From: an uncultured Kineosporia sp. | GTDB taxonomy: Bacteria > Actinomycetota > Actinomycetes > Actinomycetales > Kineosporiaceae | NCBI GenBank assembly: GCA_937859855.1 | Contig: CALMAR010000490.1 | Location: 1-6,793 of the forward strand | Direction: 5' to 3' | DNA length: 6,793 nucleotides | Shown: positions 1-6,057 of the stretch, one piece after another | Layout of the letters: the number at the start of each line of letters is the position of its first letter | Numbering within the stretch: position 1 is the first letter of the stretch | The notes under the pieces: generated by a model | What the model saw: only the letters and a program-made list of their open reading frames with translations | The model's database searches: none | Told to the model about the DNA's origin: nothing | Program-made: the position numbers and the translations under genes

Positions 1-568
1 GAAGCGTGTCATCGCGAAGAACTTTACGTCCTACAGTGGTGCGCCGTTGGCCCTGGCAATGATTCCCGGACATTGGGGCCCTCGATCTCGAACCGGAAGG
101 TCTGGCGACGTCCGCCGGCGGGCTGATCCGCCGTGCGTTCGTCCCGGGTGATTTCGACGTCATAGCCGCTACTTCGGCCTGGTATGTCACCCAGTTCGCG
201 GCGGCGGTCGGTCCCACGATGTCGACACGATCGGGCTCGAGGCCGAAAAGCACCGCGGTTCCAATCTTCCTGCCTTCTTCGGTGCACGCGATGAAGTGCT
301 TGGCCTTGTTCGGTGCCCAGGTGGCGAAGCTGTTCGTACCGGTGTCTGCCAGAAGCCGGTCGACGTCGGGGCCCTCGATGTACACGTCGGTCATGTGGTG
401 CGACTGGTCGAAGAGGGTGGCGGTCTAGGACCAGCCCGCCTGCTCGTCCTGCCAGTTCGTGCAGGCGTCCGGATAATCGAACCTGAGACGCTTCGTGGCT
501 GAGTTGCGAAGCATCTGGACCGGGTCGCGGATTCTCCTGAGCTTTGCTTCCAGAGATTCCATTGACAT
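1..568 (-). pseudogene. Decayed LigM/DesA-type tetrahydrofolate-dependent aromatic O-demethylase, N-terminal part, runs off the left edge
   Basis: Read on the minus strand from the ATG at 568, which has AAGGG (576-580) 7 nt upstream. The conceptual protein opens MSMESLEAKLRRIRDPVQML and shows landmarks I recall from LigM/DesA-type O-demethylases: NWQDEQ..W, TLFDQSHHM, YIEGPDV, APNKAKHF, AANWVTYQAE, then GYDVEITRDER, FRFEIEGPN, and ANGAPL followed by DVKFF. These enzymes move a methyl group from methoxylated aromatics such as vanillate, syringate or 3-O-methylgallate to tetrahydrofolate. The homology is split over three frames. There is a TAG at 425-427 (codon 48), a one-base loss near 165-175, a second one-base loss near 61-68, and a TAG at 31-33 between ANGAPL and DVKFF. 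Two stops plus two frameshifts in 570 bases, beside intact genes, indicate real decay rather than one sequencing error. The exact substrate of the ancestor, and whether the part beyond the window survives, cannot be judged. Confidence 0.82.
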
Positions 569-583
569 CTGATTTCCCTTCAT

Positions 584-870
584 GGCGTTCGTCGATCCAC
601 CCGGATTTCGACGACGGCGATGTGTCAGGACGGCCTTGGCCGGTTCCGGCTGGCTCCATGCTGTGCCATCCCGAACGCCGACTTCCCATCGTCTACCGTG
701 CCGTCACAGCATCCGTTGCCCGGCCCGGGCGGCGGCGACGGGTCCATGTCGAGCCTGCCCTGACGCGGGAGAACTGCCCGCGTCTGGCCTATTCTGTGTT
801 CGCCGGAAGTCTCGTCCGGCGGGCGCGGATTCGTTCCCGGCCAGCCGCGCGAAGATGTCGACGGCACTCT
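584..870. other. Non-coding stretch between the pseudogene and the aldolase promoter
   Basis: Open frames exist on both strands here, but none encodes a recognisable family. None has a start with a good ribosome-binding site, and their composition is arginine/proline-rich, as expected of GC-rich non-coding DNA. The stretch looks less GC-biased than the genes to its right, in keeping with eroded sequence. It could hold remnants of an older gene or regulatory DNA for the dead O-demethylase, but I see no convincing promoter facing left and no RNA gene. Confidence 0.55.
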
Positions 871-887
871 GTTACGAAGAAAGTAAC
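871..887. promoter_or_regulatory. Dyad GTTAC-N7-GTAAC over the candidate -35 (possible operator)
   Basis: A perfect 5-bp inverted repeat, GTTAC (871-875) and GTAAC (883-887), separated by seven bases, lies over the proposed -35 and the start of the spacer. That is where a dimeric repressor could block RNA polymerase. The arms are short, so chance is possible. No regulator gene lies in the window to pair with it. Confidence 0.35.
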
Positions 888-900
888 TCTGCTGTACGGT
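872..900 (+). promoter_or_regulatory. Candidate sigma70-type promoter for the aldolase/SBP-fold operon
   Basis: A possible -35 TTACGA (872-877) is separated by 17 bases from a possible -10 TACGGT (895-900). The -10 fits the actinobacterial TANNNT pattern, while the -35 matches TTGACA at only three of six positions. Initiation would fall near 906-908, giving a leader of about 60 nt before the ATG at 969. The support is correct spacing, location directly upstream of an operon, and overlap with two dyads. No transcription start is known. Confidence 0.4.
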
Positions 901-912
901 GACTAGGTCACA
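898..912. promoter_or_regulatory. Dyad GGTGAC-TAG-GTCACA at the candidate -10/start site (possible operator)
   Basis: GTGAC (899-903) and GTCAC (907-911) form a perfect 5-bp inverted repeat around TAG, overlapping the end of the proposed -10 and the expected transcription start. The same architecture, GGTGAC-N3-GTCACC, recurs at 2619-2633. Position in the promoter makes this the better operator candidate of the two dyads here. The regulator family cannot be assigned. Confidence 0.4.
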
Positions 913-924
913 AGTTCACACACG

Positions 925-940
925 GCGCACTCTGGTGCGC
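925..940 (+). promoter_or_regulatory. Leader hairpin upstream of the aldolase ribosome-binding site
   Basis: GCGCAC (925-930) pairs with GTGCGC (935-940) around the four-base loop TCTG. This gives a compact GC-rich hairpin in the proposed leader, 14 bases before the GGAAGGGG ribosome-binding site (955-962). It could stabilise the mRNA or influence translation, or be part of an operator. No riboswitch class is recognisable. Confidence 0.3.
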
Positions 941-968
941 GCCGGTGACGCGGCGGAAGGGGCCTTGC

Positions 969-1679
969 ATGTCTGAGGACGAACGGGAACTGGTGGCAAC
1001 CGCTTGCCGTGTCCTCGCCAGCAGTGGTCACAGCGACCTGGTGTGGGGGCACGCGTCGGCACGCGACGAGCAGGGCCGCGGCATCTGGCTCAAGTCCGCG
1101 GGCTGGGGGCTCGAAGAGATCGGAGCAGACCGCGTTCACCTGGTCAGCCCCGAGGGTGCCGTCCTCGAGGGCGAGGGGGTACGGCACCGGGAGTACCCCA
1201 TCCACACCGAGGTGATGGCCGCCAGGCCCGACGTCGGCGGCGTGGTGCACGTGCACAGCCCGCACTCGGTCGCCCTGGCTGCCTCCGGCGTGACGCTCCT
1301 GCCGGTCAGCCATGCGGCGAACTACTTCAGCCCGCACGGCGTCCCGCGGTTCACGGACACCGCCGACCTGATCCTCACCCCCGAACTGGGCAAGGCGGTG
1401 GCGGCCCAGCTCGGCTCGGCTCGGGCGATCTTCCTGGTCAACCACGGCATCGTCACGGTCGGCAGCGACGTCCGGGAAGCGACCGTGGCCGCCGTCCTGC
1501 TCGAGATGGCCTGCCAGCAGCAGATGTTGACCAACGGCTTCCCGGGCTGGCCGACCTGGTCGGACGAGGAGGAGTCGCGCTCCAAGCGCGAACACATCTA
1601 CGGCGGTGACGCCGTGCTGAGCGTCTGGGAGTACCTGAAGCGCGGCCTTCCCCCGCTCGGGCAGCGCGGCCTGTCGTGA
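969..1679 (+). CDS. Class II aldolase/adducin-fold enzyme, possibly a hydroxyaromatic-acid decarboxylase
   Basis: This 236-residue cytoplasmic protein covers a complete class II aldolase/adducin domain. The family uses a divalent metal for retro-aldol or related C-C cleavage. Visible signatures are SGHSDLVWGHASARD (19-33), the catalytic-type Glu in HREYPIH (Glu75), metal ligands His94 and His96 in VVHVHSPH, and the third ligand His159 in LVNHGIV, matching the Glu/His set of L-fuculose-1-phosphate aldolase. The C-terminal WSDEEE..SKREH stretch (197-209) resembles, from memory, the branch containing PhtC-type 3,4-dihydroxyphthalate decarboxylases of actinobacteria, so an aromatic decarboxylase is more likely than a sugar-phosphate aldolase. 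The ATG at 969 is preferred over an in-frame ATG at 945 because GGAAGGGG lies 6 nt before it. It is the first gene of an operon and its TGA overlaps the next gene's GTG. The fold is secure; the substrate is inference. Confidence 0.88.
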   Translation: MSEDERELVATACRVLASSGHSDLVWGHASARDEQGRGIWLKSAGWGLEEIGADRVHLVSPEGAVLEGEGVRHREYPIHTEVMAARPDVGGVVHVHSPHSVALAASGVTLLPVSHAANYFSPHGVPRFTDTADLILTPELGKAVAAQLGSARAIFLVNHGIVTVGSDVREATVAAVLLEMACQQQMLTNGFPGWPTWSDEEESRSKREHIYGGDAVLSVWEYLKRGLPPLGQRGLS

Positions 1680-2587
1680 CCGATCAGCCGCCGCCCACCC
1701 CCGTCCGGCTGGGGGTGATCGCCGACATCATGGACTTCAGCGCCTTCTGGTACGCCGAGGTCACCGGACTGTTCGAGGCCCACGGCCTGGATGTGTCGGT
1801 GACGCGCACGTACAGCGTGCAGGGGGCGGTCGACCGGCTGCGCTCGGGTGAGCTCGACATCGTGCTGGGGGCCCCGGAGGGCATCCTCAGCCAGGCCGGC
1901 CCCGATAGCGAGCTCGTGATGATCGGGGGCACCACCTCGACCCTGCTGCTCAGCCTGATGGGTGCGCCCGGCATCACGTCGTTGAGCCAGCTGGCAGGCG
2001 CCACCCTCGGGGCGTCGTCCGCCACCGAAGGCACGGCCTTGCTGATGCTGGAGATGCTGAGCGCCGCCGGAGTCGATACTGCCGGCGTGCGGATCGAACC
2101 CATCGGTGTCGGATCCGTACGATTCGAGGCGCTGCTGGAGGGCCGGATCGCGGCCGGCATCCTCAACGTTCCTGCCACCTACGACGCCGCGACCAAGGGC
2201 CTGACCATTCTCGGAGACGTCGCGGACGTCGTGCCCCGCTACCAGTTCGTCACCGTGAACACCCGTCGCGACTGGCTGCGGGATCCGTCGGCGGCGCAGA
2301 CCGCCGGCCGCGTGATGACCGCTCTGAGCGCTGCCGTGACCGGTCTCTACGACCCCGCGAACACCGACCTGATGGTCGATCTGGTCGTCCGGTACATGCA
2401 CGTGAGCCAGGATTCGGCCCGGCGGGGCTGGGCCGACTTCGTCCGGGTCCGGCCGATCCCGACCGATCTGCGAGTGGATCCGGAGGCGATGGCGAAGACG
2501 TTGGAGACGATGCGCCGGGCCGGCACGCTGGATGCGCAGGACCGGGTCCGGCTCGAGGACGTCTACGACGAGCGCTTCCTGCCGTAG
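1676..2587 (+). CDS. Signal-less substrate-binding-protein-fold (NMT1/THI5-like) protein
   Basis: This 303-residue protein has the periplasmic-binding-protein type II fold of the NMT1/THI5 and SsuA/TauA group. Landmarks are VRLGVIADIMDFSAFWYAE (10-28), GLFEAHGLDVSVTRTYS, GELDIVLGAPEGIL, LAGATLGASSATEG, and LEGRIAAGILNVPATYDAATKGL followed by the second-lobe end and a helical tail. There is no signal peptide, lipobox or transmembrane helix: the N-terminus MTDQPPPTPVRLGV runs straight into the first strand. No permease or ATPase gene is nearby. It is therefore probably cytoplasmic and not a normal ABC transporter component. Relatives of this fold act as enzymes, for example THI5 and, as I recall, 4,5-dihydroxyphthalate decarboxylase (Pht5), so an enzymatic or ligand-sensing role is plausible. 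The GTG start overlaps the aldolase stop (GTGA), implying translational coupling. Its reaction is unknown. Confidence 0.83.
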   Translation: MTDQPPPTPVRLGVIADIMDFSAFWYAEVTGLFEAHGLDVSVTRTYSVQGAVDRLRSGELDIVLGAPEGILSQAGPDSELVMIGGTTSTLLLSLMGAPGITSLSQLAGATLGASSATEGTALLMLEMLSAAGVDTAGVRIEPIGVGSVRFEALLEGRIAAGILNVPATYDAATKGLTILGDVADVVPRYQFVTVNTRRDWLRDPSAAQTAGRVMTALSAAVTGLYDPANTDLMVDLVVRYMHVSQDSARRGWADFVRVRPIPTDLRVDPEAMAKTLETMRRAGTLDAQDRVRLEDVYDERFLP

Positions 2588-2612
2588 TCCGGGATCACGC
2601 GCTGCCGAGCGG

Positions 2613-3200
2613 TCACAGGGTGACGACGTCACCGATCGCCGCCAGCTGGGTGAGCGCTCCTTCGTGCAACGCCGCGGTCGGGGCCGCGCACGCATCGGCG
2701 AGCACCGCGACCTCGAACCCCTCGTCGGCCGCGGCGAAAGCGGTGGCGCTGACGACCAGATGCGTGCTGACGCCACCCAGCACGACCCGGCCCACGCCGT
2801 GGGTCTGCAGGATCGAACCGAGGTTGGTGCCGGCGAAGGCGCTCATCGTGTCGTGCGTCAGCACATCGTCGTCCGGACCGCTGAGCCCGGCGGCGACCCG
2901 CGTGCCCCAGGAGCCGGCCACGAAGCCGTCCCGGGCTCCGGCGCGAAGGCCCCGCGCGGCCGAGGTGCACGACCCGGCCCGGGCCTCGAAGACGACGTGC
3001 AGCACGGGTACCGACGCGGCGCGAGCTGCCTCACCGGCCTCGCGTGCCGCTGCCAGGACGTCACGTTCGGCAACCGCCTCGGCCAGGCCTCGCGCGCCGA
3101 TCAGTCCTTCCGGGGCGACGACCTGGTTCTGCATGTGCAGCAGCAGGAAAGCCGCGGGGACCTCGCCGCTCAGCAGCGACCGCACGTTCAGTTCTGGCAT
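2613..3200 (-). CDS. Isochorismatase-fold (cysteine hydrolase superfamily) protein with substituted catalytic triad
   Basis: This 195-residue protein spans a full isochorismatase-like Rossmann domain: AAFLLLHMQNQVV (16-28), the helix AAREAGEAARAASVPVLHVVF (51-71), GSWGTRVAAGL, SAFAGTNLGSIL (120-131), VGRVVLGGVSTHLVV (136-150) and VAVLADACAAPTAALHEGAL. The family normally uses Asp-Lys-Cys. Here the usual Asp of DMQN is His22, the usual Lys four residues before SAF is His116, and the usual Cys of the TNxCV-type motif is Val149. A classical amidohydrolase mechanism is therefore unlikely, and it may be a pseudo-enzyme or use another chemistry, as PhzD does without Cys. ATG 3200 is chosen over ATG 3206 because GAAGGGG (3208-3214) lies 7 nt before it but only 1 nt before the other. 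It converges on the SBP-fold gene with a 25-bp gap and is divergent from the propeller gene. Confidence 0.85.
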   Translation of the reverse strand: MPELNVRSLLSGEVPAAFLLLHMQNQVVAPEGLIGARGLAEAVAERDVLAAAREAGEAARAASVPVLHVVFEARAGSCTSAARGLRAGARDGFVAGSWGTRVAAGLSGPDDDVLTHDTMSAFAGTNLGSILQTHGVGRVVLGGVSTHLVVSATAFAAADEGFEVAVLADACAAPTAALHEGALTQLAAIGDVVTL

Positions 3201-3207
3201 TGGCATG

Positions 3208-3214
3208 CCCCTTC
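3208..3214 (-). promoter_or_regulatory. Ribosome-binding site that decides the isochorismatase-like start
   Basis: GAAGGGG on the minus strand lies 7 nt upstream of the ATG at 3200 and 1 nt upstream of the in-frame ATG at 3206. Normal spacing favours the inner ATG. Confidence 0.6.
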
Positions 3215-3236
3215 TGCAGAACAGATGTAGTCTCTG

Positions 3237-3242
3237 ATTGTA
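3237..3242 (-). promoter_or_regulatory. Candidate -10 element for the isochorismatase-like gene
   Basis: TACAAT on the minus strand matches five of six bases of TATAAT and lies about 37 bases upstream of the ATG at 3200, inside the 69-bp divergent gap. The only loosely fitting -35 is TCCACA (3258-3263), at a short 15-nt spacing. Initiation would be near 3230. I see no comparably good element facing right for the propeller gene. Confidence 0.38.
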
Positions 3243-3269
3243 GCCAGGGGTCGACGATGTGGAGGCGGT

Positions 3270-4466
3270 ATGGAGATTTCCGGCCTGCGCCATCTCGGTT
3301 CCACCGCCCTGGCCGGGCGACCTGACGGCCTGCAGGTGGTCGGCACGGGCTCGCGCGTCTTCGTCTCCCACCTGTTCTCCAACGGGGTCACCGAGGTCGA
3401 TCTGGCCGATCCCCGTTCCCCGCGGGTGCTGAGCTTCATCCCCGCACCACCGGGGTCCTGGTCGGTGCACCTGCAGGTGCAGGGCGACCTGCTGATGGTG
3501 GCCAACGGCCCGGACATGTGGTCGGTCCCCGACGGGTTCGACCCCGGTCGCACCCTGTTCTCGACCGACTGGCACTTCGCCGCCGGGGTAGGGATATTCG
3601 ACGTAGCGAAACCGGGCCAGCCGCAACAGATCGGCTTTGCCGACGTCGGAGGCGCGGGTGTGCACCGCCTGTGGTTCGACGGCTCCGACCTCGCCTACGC
3701 CTCGGCCTTCCCGCCGGGCTTCGACGAGGCCCTCCTGCTGGTGTTGGACGTCTCACGCCCGGACAAGCCGGTTGAGGTGCAGCGCTACTGGCTACCCGGC
3801 CTGGGCCCGGGCGAGGAGCCGGAGCGCTCCTGGAGCTCGGACCGCAGGGTCTCGCTGCACCACGCCACCGTGGGCGCCGGCTACGCCTACGGCGCCTGGC
3901 GGGACGGCGGGATAACGATTCACCCGTTGGGTGCCGACGGCTTGTTGGCCGCACCGTCCTGCCTGGTCTGGGACGGTCCCTATGGCGACGGCTGCGCGGC
4001 CCACTCGGCTGTCCGCCTGCCGGGCACCGACCTGGTGGCGGTCGCCGAGGAAGGCATCGAGGACGCCGGCCAGCCGCAGCGGCGCGCCGTGGCCCTGATC
4101 GACATGAGCGACCCCGCAGCGTTGCGGCGCATCGGTCAGCTGCCCGCCCCCGACGTGACGCCCGTTCCCGGAGCGCGCTTCGGCCCGCACAACCTCTACG
4201 AGTACCGGCCAGGCGCCTGGATGGACGGGCGCCTGGTGTTCAGCGCCCACCAGGCGTCGGGGCTTCGTGTCTACCGCGTCGGCACCGACGGCCGGGCAGA
4301 CGAGGTCGCCCGGTTCCGGGGGGATCCACCGGCCACGCTCGTGGATCCGCGGCCCGCTCGGGCGTTGACCGCCTCCACCAACGACGTCTTCGTCTCCACC
4401 GACGGGCTCCTGGCCGTCGTCGACGCCAACCGGGGGCTCGACGTGCTCGAGCTGGCCCTGCCATGA
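3270..4466 (+). CDS. LVIVD-type beta-propeller protein with recurring blade histidines
   Basis: This 398-residue protein is built of repeats typical of LVIVD/WD-like propellers. Clear blade ends with the hydrophobic-D-hydrophobic-x-x-P pattern are VTEVDLADPRSPRVLSF (40-56), VGIFDVAKPGQPQQIGF (107-123), LLVLDVSRPDKPVEVQ (156-171) and VALIDMSDPAALRRIG (274-289); LRVYRVGTDGRADEVARF (332-349) is a looser copy. The C-terminal LLAVVDANRGLDVLEL (380-395) probably closes the ring with the N-terminus. Between them, similarly placed strands carry His67 (VHLQV), His132 (VHRLWF), His197/198 (LHHATV), His245 (AHSAV) and His307 (PHNLYEY). No signal peptide is visible, so it is likely cytoplasmic. The ATG has GGAGG four bases upstream. 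It precedes the FAD monooxygenase by 66 bp on the same strand, suggesting co-transcription. The fold class is likely; the function is unknown, with metal or ligand binding at the propeller axis an inference. Confidence 0.8.
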   Translation: MEISGLRHLGSTALAGRPDGLQVVGTGSRVFVSHLFSNGVTEVDLADPRSPRVLSFIPAPPGSWSVHLQVQGDLLMVANGPDMWSVPDGFDPGRTLFSTDWHFAAGVGIFDVAKPGQPQQIGFADVGGAGVHRLWFDGSDLAYASAFPPGFDEALLLVLDVSRPDKPVEVQRYWLPGLGPGEEPERSWSSDRRVSLHHATVGAGYAYGAWRDGGITIHPLGADGLLAAPSCLVWDGPYGDGCAAHSAVRLPGTDLVAVAEEGIEDAGQPQRRAVALIDMSDPAALRRIGQLPAPDVTPVPGARFGPHNLYEYRPGAWMDGRLVFSAHQASGLRVYRVGTDGRADEVARFRGDPPATLVDPRPARALTASTNDVFVSTDGLLAVVDANRGLDVLELALP

Positions 4467-4524
4467 CGAGGACGGGATCGCGGACCACGCCGGGAACGGA
4501 CACGTCCTGATCGGGATGACGAGG
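4463..4524 (+). repeat. Direct repeat ATGACGAGG in the propeller-monooxygenase gap
   Basis: The 9-mer ATGACGAGG occurs at 4463-4471, overlapping the propeller gene's stop, and at 4516-4524, where it provides the GAGGGG ribosome-binding site of the monooxygenase. The copies start 53 bases apart. It may be a small local duplication or chance. Confidence 0.4.
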
Positions 4525-4532
4525 GGCCTGGC

Positions 4533-6047
4533 ATGAGCATCAGCAACGACGTCGATGTCGACGTCGTCGTGGTGGGCGCCGGGCCGGTGGGCCTGTGGCT
4601 CGCCGCCGAGCTCAGCCTGGCCGGTGCCTCCGTGATGGTGCTCGACAAGCGGCCCAACCGCTCCGAACACTCCCGAGCCCTCACGGTCCACGCCCGCACA
4701 CTGGAGACCTTCGCCCTGCGCGGCGTCGTCGGCCCGTGGCTGGCCGAGGGCATCACCATCCCGACGACGCACTACGCCATGCTCTCCACCCGCCTGGACC
4801 TGCGCGGGCTCGACTCCGACTACCCCTTCACGCTGGCCATTCCACAGAAGCGCACCGAAGAGTTCATCGAGGAGTACGCCCGCGGGCTCGGCGTGCCGAT
4901 CAGGCGGGGTGAGGAGGCCGTGGCCTTCACCGAGACCCCGGACGGCGTGACCGTTCGGGCCGTCGAGGGGGCATCCGGCCGTCGGACCACCTATTCCGGC
5001 CGCTACCTCGTCGGCTGCGACGGCCGGCGCAGCACGGTGCGCACCCAGGCCGGCATCGGCTACACCGGGTCCGAGGGCACCGTCGGCTGCCTGCTCGGCG
5101 ACGTGCGGCTCACGGATCCGACCGTCGGCGCGGCTGTCTCGATGCAGACCGGGACCGGCTCCTTCTACGCCGTCCGGATCACCGCCGAGCGCTACCGGCT
5201 GATCGGCATCGAACCGGATGCCGCGCCCGTGGCCCGGGACACCCCGGCGACCCTGGAGGAGCTCCGCCAGAGCATCCTGCGCATCACGGGTTCCGACTAC
5301 GGCATGCACGATCCGGTATGGGTGACGCGGCTGGGCTCGGCCACGTTCCAGGCCGACGAGTACCGGCGCGGCCGGGTGATGCTGGCCGGCGACGCCGCCC
5401 ACGTGCACTTCCCGATGGGCGGCCAGGGCATGAACCTCGGCATCCAGGACGCGATGAACCTCGGTTGGAAGCTGGGGATGGTGGTGCGCAGGGCGGCGCC
5501 GCCGTCGCTGCTGGACAGCTACCACGCCGAGCGCTCGCCGATCGGCCAGCTCGTGATCAGTGACACGCTGGCCCAGACCGCCCTGGTGGGCGTTTCCGGC
5601 GCCGAGGGCATGGCCCTGCGGGCGATGATGAACACCGCGCTGGCCGACAATCCCCGGCTGAACACGACCCTGGGCACCTTCGCCTCCGGTGTCGACGTGC
5701 GATACCCGGCCGGGCCAGGTGATCATCCGCTGGTCGGGTCCCGGGTGCCCAACCTTCACCTGGACGACGGCACAGGGGTTTTCGAGCTGCTGCACCGGGG
5801 GCTCACCACGGTCCTGGGCATGTCGGGCGACCGCCTGCGCGAGCACCTGGGCGCGGCCGCGGACGACGTCACGGCCACCGCGGCCACCGTCACCGGACGC
5901 ACCGACGCCTGGGGCGAGCTGGGCGCCGCGATCGTGCGACCCGACGGATACCTGGCCTGGGCGGCCGATACTTCACAGCCCGGTGCGCCGGCCTCCGAGG
6001 TGGCCTCCGCGTTGCGCGGCTGGCTTTCCGGGCTCGTCACCACCTGA
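4533..6047 (+). CDS. Group A FAD-dependent aromatic monooxygenase (PHBH/PheA-TfdB-like) with thioredoxin-like C-terminal domain
   Basis: This 504-residue flavoprotein is expected to hydroxylate a phenolic or polyketide-type ring using NAD(P)H and O2 in the cytoplasm. It starts with a Rossmann dinucleotide-binding strand and GAGPVG (15-20), followed by LDKRPNRSEHSRAL. The DG motif is in LVGCDGRRSTVR (159-170), and the FAD ribityl-binding GD motif is in VMLAGDAAHVHFPMGGQGMN (282-301) followed by the IQDAMNLGWKL helix. These three motifs define group A (single-component) flavin monooxygenases. The C-terminal region from about 400 (VGSRVPNLHL to AAIVRPDGYLAWAAD) matches the thioredoxin-like domain of the phenol hydroxylase/RdmE/MhpA branch, and the length is normal. 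GAGGGG lies 6 nt upstream of the ATG. It probably shares a transcript with the propeller gene. The substrate cannot be read from sequence; relatives act both in aromatic catabolism and in polyketide tailoring, and the neighbours favour catabolism. Confidence 0.93.
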   Translation: MSISNDVDVDVVVVGAGPVGLWLAAELSLAGASVMVLDKRPNRSEHSRALTVHARTLETFALRGVVGPWLAEGITIPTTHYAMLSTRLDLRGLDSDYPFTLAIPQKRTEEFIEEYARGLGVPIRRGEEAVAFTETPDGVTVRAVEGASGRRTTYSGRYLVGCDGRRSTVRTQAGIGYTGSEGTVGCLLGDVRLTDPTVGAAVSMQTGTGSFYAVRITAERYRLIGIEPDAAPVARDTPATLEELRQSILRITGSDYGMHDPVWVTRLGSATFQADEYRRGRVMLAGDAAHVHFPMGGQGMNLGIQDAMNLGWKLGMVVRRAAPPSLLDSYHAERSPIGQLVISDTLAQTALVGVSGAEGMALRAMMNTALADNPRLNTTLGTFASGVDVRYPAGPGDHPLVGSRVPNLHLDDGTGVFELLHRGLTTVLGMSGDRLREHLGAAADDVTATAATVTGRTDAWGELGAAIVRPDGYLAWAADTSQPGAPASEVASALRGWLSGLVTT

Positions 6048-6057
6048 GGCCTGTCGT

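Noticed and set aside
569..583. Alternative start of the O-demethylase remnant at the ATG at 583
   Set aside because: It is in frame, but there is no ribosome-binding site before it, whereas AAGGG is correctly spaced for the ATG at 568.
544..906. Small plus-strand open frames between the pseudogene and the aldolase
   Set aside because: Arg-rich composition, no convincing ribosome-binding site and no recognisable homology in any frame.
2596..2624. Rho-independent terminator between the convergent SBP-fold and isochorismatase-like genes
   Set aside because: Only short stems (4-5 bp) and no T-run on either strand; not sufficient to call a terminator.
1598..2776. Long open frame antisense to the SBP-fold gene
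   Set aside because: Its translation is Arg/His/Gly/Pro-rich without a family match, and it lies wholly opposite well-supported genes. Long antisense frames are expected in GC-rich coding DNA.
3201..3665. Upstream extension of the isochorismatase-like frame to 3665
   Set aside because: It would run antisense through the start of the propeller gene, has no domain content, and the proper ribosome-binding site is at 3208-3214.
4463..4510. Fifteen-codon frame beginning in the ATGA that overlaps the propeller stop
   Set aside because: It has no separate ribosome-binding site, a low-complexity Thr/Arg translation and no family. Coupled translation is possible but unsupported.
3792..5846. Very long (684-codon) minus-strand open frame opposite the propeller and monooxygenase genes
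   Set aside because: It spans two genes with clear domains on the other strand, crosses their intergenic gap and shows only GC-rich shadow composition.
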